Shown here: one piece after another, positions 33,732 to 42,894 of the stretch | Position numbering within the stretch: position 1 is the stretch's first letter | How the letters are laid out: each line of letters starts with the position of its first letter | Source of the DNA: Clavibacter sp. VKM Ac-2873 | GTDB lineage: Bacteria > Actinomycetota > Actinomycetes > Actinomycetales > Microbacteriaceae | Direction of reading: 5' to 3' | NCBI RefSeq assembly: GCF_015351075.1 | Contig: NZ_JADKRS010000003.1 | Location: 62,001 to 126,000, forward strand | DNA length: 64,000 nucleotides | Made by a program: the position numbers and the translations under genes | The notes under the pieces: generated by a model | Told to the model about the DNA's origin: nothing | The model's input: only the letters and a program-made list of their open reading frames with translations | Databases searched by the model: none

Positions 33732-35006
33732 TCAGGCGGCGACGGGCGCGGCGGTCCGCTCCTCGCGCGGCATCCGCAGCGCCGCGTACGCGGAGGCGGC
33801 GAGCAGCAGCACCGCGCCCGTCGCGAAGGCGACCGGGAACGACACCGCGTCCGCGAGGTACCCGGCGACGAGCGGGCCGACGATGGCGCCGAGGTCCGAG
33901 ACCATCGAGAACACGGCGACGGGTCGGCCGCTGCGGCCGCCCGCGGCGTCGCCCACCGCGGCGCCCGGCGCCGTGCCCATGAAGGACGCGGCGGCGCCGA
34001 ACAGGCAGAGCAGCACCGTGAGCACGATCACGTTCGGCGCGAACGGGATCGCGACCATCAGCACGCCCGCGACGGCGAATGAGCCGACGATCGCCGGCCG
34101 GCGCCCGACCTGATCGACGAAGCGGGCGGCGGGCGCGAGGGCGAGGGCCTGGACGACGGCGGCGCACGCGAACGCGATGCCGGTGGAGGCGGCGGGCGCG
34201 CGGATCACCTCGACGACGAGCAGCGGGATCAGCGAGCTGCGGACGCCCATCGACGCCCACCCGTTACCGAGGTTCGCGAGCAGCGCGGCGCGGTAGCGGG
34301 TGTCGCGGAGCACCTCGCCGAAGGGGCGCGACGGCTCCGCGGGGCCGGTCGCCTCGGCCTGGCCCGTCCGCTTCGACAGCAGCAGGAGCCCGATGACGCT
34401 CGCGACCGCGAGGGTCGCCGCGTAGAAGAAGAAGGGAGCGGTGAGCGAGACGGTCGCGAGCACGGCGCCGAGCGCGGGGCCGGCCATGCCGCCGATGAGG
34501 AAGCCGCCCTGGTAGAAGCCGATCGCGCGGGCGCGGCGGGTGGGATCCGTCGAGCCGAGCAGCAGCGTCATGGCGGCCACCGAGAACATCGCCGACCCGA
34601 TGCCGCCCGCGCCGCGGAGCAGGAGGAGCTGCACGTAGTCCTGCGCGAGGCCCGCGAGCCCGGAGGAGAGGGCGACGATCGCGAGGCCGATCGCGAGCAC
34701 GGTGCGCTCGCCCGTCGCGTCCATGATCCGCGCGACGAACGGGCTCATCACGAGCCGCATCAGCGCGAAGGCCGAGATGACCGCGCCGATCTCGAAGCTG
34801 CCGACCCCGAAGCCGCGCGCGTAGACGGGCAGCACGGGCACGACCACGCCGAAGCCGACCATGACGAAGAAGGCGATGATCCCGAGGACGAGCACGTCGC
34901 GCGGCAGCGTCGCGCGCGGGGCGCGGACGGGGCCGCGGGTGTCCGGCATGCCGCCGTCGCCGGGCTCGGGGGTGCTCGCGGATCCGCCACGACGGAAACC
35001 GCGCAT
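33732..35006 (-). CDS. MFS transporter (12-helix, DHA1-like)
   Basis: 424 residues with about 12 hydrophobic helices; helix 1 is VLGIIAFFVMVGFGVVVPVL and a motif-A-like loop RLVMSPFVARIMDATGERT follows helix 2. The N-terminal 35 residues are hydrophilic. The start is supported by TAACCT exactly 6 nt upstream (leaderless). No regulator is adjacent, and the substrate is unknown. It is upstream of ppc in the same direction but 104 bp away, so probably separate. Confidence 0.9.
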   Translation of the reverse strand: MRGFRRGGSASTPEPGDGGMPDTRGPVRAPRATLPRDVLVLGIIAFFVMVGFGVVVPVLPVYARGFGVGSFEIGAVISAFALMRLVMSPFVARIMDATGERTVLAIGLAIVALSSGLAGLAQDYVQLLLLRGAGGIGSAMFSVAAMTLLLGSTDPTRRARAIGFYQGGFLIGGMAGPALGAVLATVSLTAPFFFYAATLAVASVIGLLLLSKRTGQAEATGPAEPSRPFGEVLRDTRYRAALLANLGNGWASMGVRSSLIPLLVVEVIRAPAASTGIAFACAAVVQALALAPAARFVDQVGRRPAIVGSFAVAGVLMVAIPFAPNVIVLTVLLCLFGAAASFMGTAPGAAVGDAAGGRSGRPVAVFSMVSDLGAIVGPLVAGYLADAVSFPVAFATGAVLLLAASAYAALRMPREERTAAPVAA

Positions 35007-35076
35007 GCGTTCAGGTTACGCGGTGCGCGGCGCCCGTTCCGCCGCTCAGGGCGTGGCCCGTGCCGCCCGTGACGAC

Positions 35077-36369
35077 CTAGCTGCGACCGGGATCAGCCGC
35101 CCGCGCCAGCGCGGCGCTCGGATCGGAGGCCACCTCGGCGGTCCCGTCGTACACCGACCGGTCGATCTCGCCGTCCGGCGCCGCGACGAGCATCGCCACG
35201 AACGTGTCGCCGTTCACGTTGAGGAAGGTGCGGAGGATCCCGGTGAACCAGTCGACCGCGATGAGCAGCCCGACCGCCTGCACCGGCAGCCCGAGCGTCG
35301 ACGCGAGGAACAGCGCGACGACCGGGAAGCCGCCGGGCACCGTGATCGTGCCCATGTTCAGGAGGATCGCGAGCCCCATCCCGAGCAGCACCTGCGGGGG
35401 CGAGAGCGCGAGGTCGCCGGACTGGGCGAGGAAGAGCACGACGATCGTGTAGTTGAGGACGGCGCCGTATGACCCCATGGTCAGGCCGATGGAGAGCGTG
35501 AAGGCCGCCACCCGCTCGCTCACGCCGACCTTCTCGACGGTGTTCCGCAGCACCGTCGGGTAGGTGACCGCGCTCGAGGTCGTCGTGACGGCGATGAGGG
35601 TCTGCTCCGCGAGCTTCCGCGGCAGACGGCGCGGGTCGAGGCGCGTGCGCACGGCGACGACCGCGACGAACACGACCGTGAGGATGAGCACGCCGAGCGC
35701 CGTCGTGCCGAGGTAGGCGAGCGCGCTCGTGATGACCGCGAGCCCGACGTCGGCGGTGAGGCCCGCGAGCAGCGCGAAGACGCCGAGCGGGGCGATGCGC
35801 ATCACGAGGCGGATGAGGCGGAGCAGCACCTGCTGCAGCTGCTCGAGGAGCTGGAGCACGAGCGTGTTCCCCGTGGTGGCGACGTAGCCGTTGAGCGCGA
35901 CGCCGAACAGGAGCGAGAAGACGATGATCGGCACCATCGACGCGGTCGACATCGATGCGACGACGTTGGTGGAGAAGAATCCGAGGACGGTGTCCTGCCA
36001 CGTGGCGGCCTCCGGCGCGGAGTCGGCGAGCGCGGGGTCGACGTCACCCGTGAAGGTCGCGCCCGCGCCCGGCTGCAGGAGGGTGCCGAGCCCCACGGCC
36101 ACGACGGCGGCGAGGACGGAGAAGCCGATCATCCACGCGAACGTGCGGAGCGCCATGCGGCCGGTGCCCGCCCCGCCGACGGACCCGGTCGCGACGATCA
36201 CCGAGGCCATGACGAGCGGCACGATGGCCATCTGGATGAGACGGATGAAGACCTGTCCGAGCACGGCGACGTCGGACGCGAGCCCTCCCGCCACCAGTCC
36301 GAACGCGATGCCGACGACGGCGGCGAGGCCGATCTGCACGGCGGGGTTCCTCAGCGCGGTGCGCGTCAT
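35077..36369 (-). CDS. Dicarboxylate/amino acid:cation symporter (DAACS family)
   Basis: 430 residues. Hallmarks of the glutamate/dicarboxylate transporter fold are present: VTTTSSAVTYPTVLRNT (serine-rich re-entrant loop HP1), NMGTITVPGGFPVVA (the NMDGT region reads NMGTIT, an atypical variant) and about eight helices. It probably imports a C4-dicarboxylate or acidic amino acid with Na+ or H+. AGGAG precedes the ATG at 36369. The change from Asp to Gly within the conserved motif may affect the coupling ion or substrate. Confidence 0.88.
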   Translation of the reverse strand: MTRTALRNPAVQIGLAAVVGIAFGLVAGGLASDVAVLGQVFIRLIQMAIVPLVMASVIVATGSVGGAGTGRMALRTFAWMIGFSVLAAVVAVGLGTLLQPGAGATFTGDVDPALADSAPEAATWQDTVLGFFSTNVVASMSTASMVPIIVFSLLFGVALNGYVATTGNTLVLQLLEQLQQVLLRLIRLVMRIAPLGVFALLAGLTADVGLAVITSALAYLGTTALGVLILTVVFVAVVAVRTRLDPRRLPRKLAEQTLIAVTTTSSAVTYPTVLRNTVEKVGVSERVAAFTLSIGLTMGSYGAVLNYTIVVLFLAQSGDLALSPPQVLLGMGLAILLNMGTITVPGGFPVVALFLASTLGLPVQAVGLLIAVDWFTGILRTFLNVNGDTFVAMLVAAPDGEIDRSVYDGTAEVASDPSAALARAADPGRS

Positions 36370-36506
36370 CAGCGGCTCCTGGGTCGGCCCGGGCGGCCCG
36401 CTGCCGGCCCGGCGCATGCTGACCATTCAGCCGGAGCGCTGTTGCGCCCCCGTTTCGACGGTGTTGCCGTCGGGTCACGACGCGCAGGCCGCGCTCAGCC
36501 CGCCGG

Positions 36507-37244
36507 CTAGGCCCGGCCGTGCTCCACGTCGAGCTCCACGCGGTCGGCGGCGAACCGCGTCACGTTGAGGAGGAGCGGCGTGCCGTCGGGCAGCGTGTTG
36601 AGCGCGCGGACCACGAGCACGACCGCGCCCGACGGCAGCTGCAGCTCCACGGACTCGGCGGCCGTCGCGAGGCGCCCGGTGACGGTGGTCACCGCCCGCA
36701 GGTAGTCGTCGACCCCGACCGCGCGGAGGGCCGTGGTCATCGAGCCGTCCGGGCGGTAGCGGTCGACGATCCCCGGCACGAGCTCGTCGACCAGCCACGA
36801 GGTGGCGCGGACGACGGGCCGGCCGTCGACCAGGCGCAGCGTCTCGAGGCGGAGCGCGGGCCGGCCGGCCAGGGCGAGGCGCTCGGCCACGTCGGCGGGC
36901 GGATCCTCGATCGCCCACTCGAGCAGCTCGCCGGACGCCCGCGCCCCGCGACCGGCGAGGCTGTCGGTGAGGCGCGTGCGCAGGCCGATGCGGTGGACGA
37001 TCACGTCGTGGCGGGTGACGAACGTGCCGCTCCCCCGGCGGGAGACCACGAGCCCGTCGGCGGCGAGCGCCGCGACGGCCTGGCGCACCGTGTGCCGGTG
37101 GACCTCGAAGCGCTCGGCGAGCTCGCTCTCCGACGGCAGCTTCGCGTCGGCCGGGACCGTGCCCTGCAGGATCTCGGCGCGCAGCTCCTCCGCGATGAGC
37201 CGCCATGCGGAGTACCCGCTCGTGGATCTGCTCTGCGTCGCCAT
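36507..37244 (-). CDS. phnF: GntR/HutC-family repressor of phosphonate genes (PhnF)
   Basis: 245 residues. The GntR winged helix is at about 12-75 (WRLIAEELRAEILQGTVPAD, LPSESELAERFEVHRHTVRQ, SRRGSGTFV) and a UTRA ligand domain fills the rest (VRATSWLVDELVPGIVD, LLLNVTRFAADRVEL). It is divergent from phnG, the standard position of PhnF, and probably represses the C-P lyase operon. A palindrome ATCTAGAT near the phnG promoter may be its site. Confidence 0.9.
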   Translation of the reverse strand: MATQSRSTSGYSAWRLIAEELRAEILQGTVPADAKLPSESELAERFEVHRHTVRQAVAALAADGLVVSRRGSGTFVTRHDVIVHRIGLRTRLTDSLAGRGARASGELLEWAIEDPPADVAERLALAGRPALRLETLRLVDGRPVVRATSWLVDELVPGIVDRYRPDGSMTTALRAVGVDDYLRAVTTVTGRLATAAESVELQLPSGAVVLVVRALNTLPDGTPLLLNVTRFAADRVELDVEHGRA

Positions 37245-37351
37245 GTCCCGTCGATGCTATCGGCCGGCCGTGGCGCCGGATCCGCGCGCGGTCGTGGTCA
37301 CGTTCCCCATGTGTTCACCTGCTCGCGACCGGCTCGACGCGCGCGGGCGGG

Positions 37352-37413
37352 TTGCCGCGCCCCGGCCGCCGCTAGCTTCGACTTATCTAGATCAGCAGAC
37401 AACTCGGAAGGGG
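37352..37413 (+). promoter_or_regulatory. phnG promoter, PhnF operator candidate and ribosome site
   Basis: TTGCCG (37352-37357) and TAGCTT (37373-37378) form a short-spaced promoter (15 bp). The palindrome ATCTAGAT (37385-37392) directly downstream is a plausible HutC/PhnF-type site, and GGAAGGGG (37406-37413) is the phnG ribosome site. Confidence 0.5.
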
Positions 37414-37420
37414 CGCGGCC

Positions 37421-37912
37421 ATGACGACGACCACGACCAGCACGACCGGGCGGGAGGACGTCGCGGCCCGCCAGCGCTGGATGCGCGTCCTCGCCGCCGC
37501 CGACGTGGGCGCGCTCGACGCCGCATGGGCCGCGTGGGAGCCCAAGCCCGACGTGCAGCACATCCGGGGTCCGGAGGCCGGGCTCGTCATGGTCCGCGGC
37601 CGCGTCGACGCCGGCGGCGCCCGCTTCAACCTGGGCGAGGCCACCGTGACGCGCGCCACCCTGCGGCTGCACGGACCCGCCATGGCGGCGGACGCGCTCG
37701 GCAGCTCCTACGTCCTCGGATCCGACCTCGAGCACGCCCGCCTCGCGGCCCTGTTCGACGGGATGCTCCTCGACGCCGGCCTGCACGACCGCGTGCTCGC
37801 CGAGGTGGTCGCGCCGCTCGAGCGCGAGCGCGCGCAGGCGGACGCGCGACGCGCCGCCGAGGCCCGCAGCACGCTCGTCGACTTCTTCACGGTCGCCCGG
37901 GAGCACGCGTGA
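37421..37912 (+). CDS. phnG: C-P lyase subunit PhnG
   Basis: 163 residues. RQRWMRVLAAADVGALDAAW at about 13-32, IRGPEAGLVMVRGRVDAGGA and FNLGEATVTRATLRL are the PhnG core. With PhnH, PhnI and PhnL it makes the nucleophilic exchange that attaches methylphosphonate to ATP ribose; with PhnJ it forms the core C-P lyase complex. It is first of the operon and overlaps phnH by GTGA. Smaller changes from E. coli PhnG do not touch the recognisable core. Confidence 0.93.
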   Translation: MTTTTTSTTGREDVAARQRWMRVLAAADVGALDAAWAAWEPKPDVQHIRGPEAGLVMVRGRVDAGGARFNLGEATVTRATLRLHGPAMAADALGSSYVLGSDLEHARLAALFDGMLLDAGLHDRVLAEVVAPLERERAQADARRAAEARSTLVDFFTVAREHA

Positions 37913-38541
37913 GCGCCGCGACGGGCCGCGCCCCCGGCATCCCCGCGCCCGGCTTCCCCGACGCGACCCGCGGCGCGCAGGCCGCCTTCCGTGCCCTCCT
38001 CGACGCGCTCGCGCACCCGACGCGCGTGCACCCGCTCACCGGCCCGGCCGAGGCGCCCGCCGGCCTCGGCGCGGGTCTCGGCGCCGTCGCGCTCACCGTC
38101 CTCGACGAGGAGTCCGCGCTCTGGCTGGATCCCCGCCGCGCGGCCGACGCGGAGGTCGTCTCCTGGCTGACGTTCCACACGGGCGTCCGGATCGTCGCCG
38201 ACGCCGCCGACGCCGCCTTCGTCCTCGCCGACCCGGCGTCGCTCCCCCCGCTCGCGTCGCTGTCCGCCGGCACCGACGAGGAGCCGCACCGCTCCGCGAC
38301 CGTCCTCGTCGACGTGCGCGACACCGCGGGCCCCCTGCGCCTGCGCGCCGAGGGCCCGGGGATCGACGGGCACGCGATCGCCGACGCCCCCTGGGCCGAC
38401 GACGCGTTCCTCGACGCCTGGCAGGCGAACGGCCAGCGCTTCCCGCGCGGCGTCGACCTGCTCCTCGTCGACGCCGGATCCGTCGCCGGGCTCCCCCGCA
38501 CCACCCGCCTCCGGGCGGCCGACCCCCGATCGGAGGCCTGA
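37909..38541 (+). CDS. phnH: C-P lyase subunit PhnH
   Basis: 210 residues. GFPDATRGAQAAFRALLDAL near the start and AHPTRVHPL are characteristic of PhnH, and the end has FLDAWQANGQRFPRGVDLLL. PhnH is a PLP-transferase-fold subunit without a cofactor, part of the core complex with PhnG, PhnI and PhnJ. GTG start overlapping the phnG stop; only 1 nt separates its stop from phnI. Confidence 0.93.
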   Translation: MSAATGRAPGIPAPGFPDATRGAQAAFRALLDALAHPTRVHPLTGPAEAPAGLGAGLGAVALTVLDEESALWLDPRRAADAEVVSWLTFHTGVRIVADAADAAFVLADPASLPPLASLSAGTDEEPHRSATVLVDVRDTAGPLRLRAEGPGIDGHAIADAPWADDAFLDAWQANGQRFPRGVDLLLVDAGSVAGLPRTTRLRAADPRSEA

Positions 38542-38542
38542 C

Positions 38543-39709
38543 ATGTACGTCGCCGTCAAGGGCGGGGAGAAGGCGATCGCCGCCGCGCACGCCCTGCTCG
38601 CCGCCGAGGGCCGTGGCGCCCCCGGATCCGCGTCGATCGAGGCCGGGCAGATCGCCGGCCAGCTCGGCGTCCTCGTGTCCCGCGTGATGACGGAGGGATC
38701 GCTGCACGACCCGGAGCTCGCCGCGCGTGCCCTCATCCAGGCGCAGGGCGACGTGCTGGAGGCCGTGACGCTGCTCCGCTCCTACCGCACGACGCTGCCG
38801 CGCTTCGGGTACACGCTGCCGGTCGACACCGCGGGGCTCCCGCCGCAGCGCCGCGTCTCCGCGACGTTCAAGGACCTGCCGGGCGGCCAGCAGCTCGGCG
38901 CGACCTTCGACTACACGCACCGCCTCTTCACCGACGCCGAGGCGGCCCCGGTGACGTCGCGCGCGGCCGAGGCGGGCGCCACCATGCCGCGCGTGGCCGA
39001 CCTCCTCGGCGCGAGCGCGCTCATCGAGCCCGACTCCCACCCCGGCCAGGACGACGAGGAGCCCGCGGACATCACGCGGGAGCCCACGGTGTACCCGATG
39101 TCGCGCCCCGAGCGCCTCCAGGCCCTGGCCCGCGGCGACGAGGGGTTCCTCCTCGGCCTCGGCTACTCCACGCAGCGCGGCTTCGGCACGACGCACCCGT
39201 TCGCGGGCGAGATCCGCGTCGGCGAGGTCGAGGTGGAGCTCGACGCGCCGGAGCTCGGCTTCGCGGTGCCGCTCGGGCGGATCGAGGTCACCGAGTGCCA
39301 GATGGTCAACCAGTTCACGGGCAGCGCCGACCGGCCGGCCCAGTTCACGCGCGGCTACGGCCTCGCCTTCGGACGCGGCGAGCGCAAGGCGATGTCGATG
39401 GCGCTCGTCGACCGGGCGCTCCGGGCCGACGAGCTCGGCGAGCGCGTGACCGCCCCCGCGCAGGACGAGGAGTTCGTGATCAGCCACTGCGACAACGTGC
39501 AGGCGACGGGCTTCGTCGAGCACCTCAAGCTCCCCCACTACGTGGACTTCCAGGCCGAGCTCGTGCTCGTCCGTCGGCTGGCCCGCGAGTGGCGCGAGCG
39601 GCAGGAGGCGCCGGATGCCGCGCCGGAGGGGCCGCCCGACACGGCGCCCGTCGACGCGCCCGCCGACGCATCCGCCGACGTCCTGGCCGGAGCGGGGGCC
39701 CGCGCATGA
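38543..39709 (+). CDS. phnI: C-P lyase subunit PhnI
   Basis: 388 residues. MYVAVKGGEKAIAAAHALLA at the start is the PhnI signature, as are GYSTQRGFGTTHPFAGEIRV and CQMVNQFTGS further on. PhnI is the nucleosidase-type subunit that, in the complex, displaces adenine from ATP with the phosphonate. The last 40 residues are a low-complexity Ala/Pro/Asp tail not found in E. coli. ATGA overlap with phnJ. Confidence 0.95.
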   Translation: MYVAVKGGEKAIAAAHALLAAEGRGAPGSASIEAGQIAGQLGVLVSRVMTEGSLHDPELAARALIQAQGDVLEAVTLLRSYRTTLPRFGYTLPVDTAGLPPQRRVSATFKDLPGGQQLGATFDYTHRLFTDAEAAPVTSRAAEAGATMPRVADLLGASALIEPDSHPGQDDEEPADITREPTVYPMSRPERLQALARGDEGFLLGLGYSTQRGFGTTHPFAGEIRVGEVEVELDAPELGFAVPLGRIEVTECQMVNQFTGSADRPAQFTRGYGLAFGRGERKAMSMALVDRALRADELGERVTAPAQDEEFVISHCDNVQATGFVEHLKLPHYVDFQAELVLVRRLAREWRERQEAPDAAPEGPPDTAPVDAPADASADVLAGAGARA

Positions 39710-40587
39710 GCACCTCCCTCATCGGCTACAACCTCGGCTACCTCGACGAGCAGACCAAGCGCATGATCCGCCGCGCGCTCCTCAAGGCCGTCGCCATCCC
39801 CGGCTTCCAGGTGCCGTTCGCGAGCCGCGAGGTGCCCATGCCGCGCGGCTGGGGCACGGGCGGCGTGCAGATCACGGCGGCGATCGTGGGCGAGGACGAC
39901 GTCCTCAAGGTCATCGACCAGGGGGCGGACGACACGACGAACGCCGTCTCCATCCGCGCGTTCTTCGCCTCCGTCGCCGGGGTCGCGACGACCACGCGCA
40001 CCGACGAGGCCACCGTGATCCAGACGCGGCACCGCATCCCGGAGACGCCGCTCGCCGCCGGCCAGGTCATCGTCTACCAGGTGCCCATGCCGGAGCCGCT
40101 GCGCTTCCTCGAGCCGCGCGAGACGGAGACCCGGCGCCTCCACGCGCTCGAGGAGTACGGGCTGATGTACGTGAAGCTCTACGAGGACATCGCGCGCTTC
40201 GGGCACGTCGCCAAGACGTACGACTACCCCGTGATGGTCGGCGGCCGCTACCTCATGGCGCCGTCGCCGGTCCCGAGCTTCGACAACCCGAAGATGCACA
40301 TGAGCCCGGCGCTGCAGCTGTTCGGCGCCGGCCGCGAGAAGCGGATCTACGCGGTGCCGCCGTTCACGAGCGTCGAGAGCCTCGGGTTCGACGACCACCC
40401 GTTCGAGCCGCAGGCCTTCGAGGACCCGTGCGCGATCTGCGGGTCGACGGGCGTCTACCTCGACGAGGTCATCACCGACGACCGGGGCGGGGCCATGCAC
40501 GTCTGCTCCGACACCGACCACTGCGAGCGCACGGCGGCTTCCGCCGCCGACGCCGCTCGCACCCACGACGAGGAGGCGCTCGCGTGA
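39706..40587 (+). CDS. phnJ: C-P lyase PhnJ (radical SAM enzyme)
   Basis: 293 residues. The iron-sulfur and catalytic cysteines are all present: C242 and C245 (DPCAICGS), C267 (HVCSD) and C273 (DHCER), the same spacing as E. coli C241, C244, C266 and C272. PhnJ uses S-adenosylmethionine to break the carbon-phosphorus bond of 5-phosphoribosyl-1-phosphonate, releasing the alkane and a 1,2-cyclic phosphate. So the enzyme looks active. Coupled to phnI (ATGA) and phnK (GTGA). Confidence 0.97.
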   Translation: MSTSLIGYNLGYLDEQTKRMIRRALLKAVAIPGFQVPFASREVPMPRGWGTGGVQITAAIVGEDDVLKVIDQGADDTTNAVSIRAFFASVAGVATTTRTDEATVIQTRHRIPETPLAAGQVIVYQVPMPEPLRFLEPRETETRRLHALEEYGLMYVKLYEDIARFGHVAKTYDYPVMVGGRYLMAPSPVPSFDNPKMHMSPALQLFGAGREKRIYAVPPFTSVESLGFDDHPFEPQAFEDPCAICGSTGVYLDEVITDDRGGAMHVCSDTDHCERTAASAADAARTHDEEALA

Positions 40588-41363
40588 GCGACGACCGACC
40601 GCTGCTCGAGGTCCGCGGGGCCGCCCACCGCTACGGCGACCGCTACGGCTGCCGCGGCGTCGACCTCGACCTGCACCCGGGCGAGGTGCTCGCCGTGGTG
40701 GGCGAGTCGGGATCCGGGAAGTCGACCCTGCTCGGCACCCTGTCCCAGCGGCTCGCGCTCAGCGAGGGGAGCATCCGCTACCGGCTGGCCGACGGCGAGA
40801 CCGTGGAGCTGGCGGACCTGTCCGAGAGCGCGGTGCGGAAGCTCTGGCGGAGCGAGTGGGGCTTCGTGCACCAGGATCCCGCCGACGGCCTGCGCATGCA
40901 CGTGAGCGCGGGCGGCAACGTCGGCGAGCCGCTCATGGCGAACGGGTGGCGGCACTACGGGCGGATCCGCGAGACCGCGGCCGAGTGGCTGCAGCACGTG
41001 GAGATCCCCGTCGACCGCATCGACGACCACCCGACGACGTTCTCCGGCGGCATGCGGCAGCGGCTGCAGATCGCCCGGAACCTCGTCGTCTCGCCGCGGC
41101 TCGTCTTCATGGACGAGCCCACGAGCGGCCTCGACGTCTCCGTGCAGGCGCGCCTGCTCGACCTCATCCGCGGCCTCGTGGCGGAGCTCGGCCTGGCGGT
41201 CGTGATCGTCACCCACGACCTCGCCGTGGCCCGCCTCATCTCGCACCGCACGCTCGTGATGAAGGACGGCCGCGTCATCGAGTCCGGCCTCACGGACCGG
41301 GTGCTCGACGACCCGCAGGCCGCGTACACCCAGCTGCTCGTCTCCTCGATCCTGCAAGGATGA
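40584..41363 (+). CDS. phnK: PhnK, ABC-type ATPase of the C-P lyase complex
   Basis: 259 residues. Walker A GESGSGKSTLL, signature FSGGMRQRLQIARNL, Walker B LVFMDEPTSGLD and switch His in VTHDLAVARL are intact. It resembles dipeptide-transporter ATPases but no membrane partner is in the operon; PhnK binds the core complex at PhnJ and drives turnover with ATP. Coupled at both ends by 4-nt overlaps. Confidence 0.95.
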   Translation: MSDDRPLLEVRGAAHRYGDRYGCRGVDLDLHPGEVLAVVGESGSGKSTLLGTLSQRLALSEGSIRYRLADGETVELADLSESAVRKLWRSEWGFVHQDPADGLRMHVSAGGNVGEPLMANGWRHYGRIRETAAEWLQHVEIPVDRIDDHPTTFSGGMRQRLQIARNLVVSPRLVFMDEPTSGLDVSVQARLLDLIRGLVAELGLAVVIVTHDLAVARLISHRTLVMKDGRVIESGLTDRVLDDPQAAYTQLLVSSILQG

Positions 41364-42106
41364 TCCGCCCCATGACCGGACATGCGCCCGCACGGGCCCC
41401 GATGCTCACCGTCGACCGGGTCGGCAAGACCTTCACCATGCACCTGCAGGGCGGCCAGCGGCTCGCCGTGCTCGACGACCTCTCGTTCGCCGTCGGCCGC
41501 GGGGAGGCCGTCGTCCTCGGCGGCGCCTCCGGGGCCGGGAAGTCCACGGTCCTCAAGCTCGTCTACGGCAACTACCTCGCCGACCGCGGCCGCATCGTGG
41601 TGCACGCGCCGGGCGGCGAGGTCGACATGGCCACGGCGACGCCGCGCGCGGTGCTCGCCGCCCGCCGCGACGCGGTCGGCTACGTGAGCCAGTTCCTCCG
41701 CTGCGTCCCGCGCGTCGGCACGCTCGACGTGGTGGCCGAGCCGCTCGTCGAGCGGGGCGTCGACGCGGAGGAGGCCCGCGATCGCGCGGCGCGGATGCTC
41801 ACGCGGCTGTCCATCCCGGAGCGGCTGTGGTCGCTGCCGCCCGCCACCTTCTCGGGCGGCGAGCAGCAGCGCGTGAACGTGGCGCGCGGGTTCCTGCCGG
41901 AGCTGCCCCTGCTGCTCCTCGACGAGCCGACCGCCTCCCTCGACGCACGGAACCGCGACGTCGTGGTGGAGCTGATCGGCGAGAAGCGCGAGGCCGGCGT
42001 CGGCATGCTCGGGATCTTCCACGACGCGGAGGTGCGCGCCGCGGTCGCCGACCGGATCGTGGACGTCGAGGCCTTCGTGCCCGCGCTCGCGGCGGCCGCG
42101 CGGTGA
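41360..42106 (+). CDS. phnL: PhnL, ABC-type ATPase of the C-P lyase complex
   Basis: 248 residues. Walker A GGASGAGKSTVLKL, signature FSGGEQQRVNVARGF, Walker B LLLLDEPTASLD and GIFHDAEVRAAVADR at the end match PhnL. VSQFLRCVPRVGTLDVVAEPL is the Q-loop region specific to this family. It pairs with PhnK on the core complex. The ATG overlaps the phnK stop; a second in-frame ATG five codons on is possible. Confidence 0.94.
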   Translation: MIRPMTGHAPARAPMLTVDRVGKTFTMHLQGGQRLAVLDDLSFAVGRGEAVVLGGASGAGKSTVLKLVYGNYLADRGRIVVHAPGGEVDMATATPRAVLAARRDAVGYVSQFLRCVPRVGTLDVVAEPLVERGVDAEEARDRAARMLTRLSIPERLWSLPPATFSGGEQQRVNVARGFLPELPLLLLDEPTASLDARNRDVVVELIGEKREAGVGMLGIFHDAEVRAAVADRIVDVEAFVPALAAAAR

Positions 42107-42894
42107 CCCGCCACGCCGTCTACGCGCTCCCCGGGATCGGCTCCGACGACGCCACCGGACTGCTGCTGCGGGAGCGCGCCGAGGCGTGGCTCGGGCGGTC
42201 CGTCGCCGGCGGATCCCCGGCCCCCGCCCCCGCAGCTCCCGCCGGCTGGACCCGGGCCGAGGTCGACGCGATCACGGTCGACGCGCGCCGCTACGGCTTC
42301 CACGGCACCCTCAAGGCGCCCTTCCACCTGGCCGACGGGCGCGACGCCGCCGAGCTCGACGCCGCGGTCGCGGGCCTCGCGGGCGCCCGGGCCCCTGTCG
42401 CGCTGCCCGGCCTCCGGGTCGCGGCACTCGGCGGCTTCCTCGCGCTCGTGCCGACCGCGCCCTCCCCGGGTCTGGACGCGCTCGCCGCGGACGTCGTGAC
42501 GGGCCTCGACGCGTTCCGCGCGCCCCCGACGGAGGCGGAGACGGCCCGCCGGGATCCGGCCTCGCTCAGCCCCCGGCAGCGCGAGCTCCTCGCCGCCTGG
42601 GGCTACCCGTACGTGCTCGACGCGTTCCGCTTCCACCTGACCCTCACCGACCGGATCCCGGCCGCCGCCCTGCCGCGCGCCGAGGCCGACCTCGCCGCGT
42701 GGTTCGCCGACGCGACGGACCGGCCGGTCGCCGTCGACGCGCTCGCCCTCGTGGTCGAGGACGCGCCCGGCGCCCCGTTCCGCCTCCGCTCCGTCCACCC
42801 GCTGCGCGCCGACCCCGACGGCCCCGCGCAGGACCCCCGCCCCGCGCACGACCCCCGCGCCGACCCGGCGCTCGACCCCGAAGGAACCCGATGA
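42103..42894 (+). CDS. DUF1045 2H-phosphoesterase-like phosphonate metabolism protein
   Basis: 263 residues. Two His-x-Thr-Leu motifs, H67 in YGFHGTLKAPF and H178 in FRFHLTLTDR, are the paired catalytic motifs of the 2H phosphoesterase fold, which opens 2',3'- or 1,2-cyclic phosphates. It lies inside the operon between phnL and phnM with 4-nt overlaps at both ends. No phnP is present in this window, and PhnP normally opens the 1,2-cyclic phosphate made by PhnJ, so this protein is the natural candidate for that step. That role is inference. Confidence 0.85.
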   Translation: MTRHAVYALPGIGSDDATGLLLRERAEAWLGRSVAGGSPAPAPAAPAGWTRAEVDAITVDARRYGFHGTLKAPFHLADGRDAAELDAAVAGLAGARAPVALPGLRVAALGGFLALVPTAPSPGLDALAADVVTGLDAFRAPPTEAETARRDPASLSPRQRELLAAWGYPYVLDAFRFHLTLTDRIPAAALPRAEADLAAWFADATDRPVAVDALALVVEDAPGAPFRLRSVHPLRADPDGPAQDPRPAHDPRADPALDPEGTR

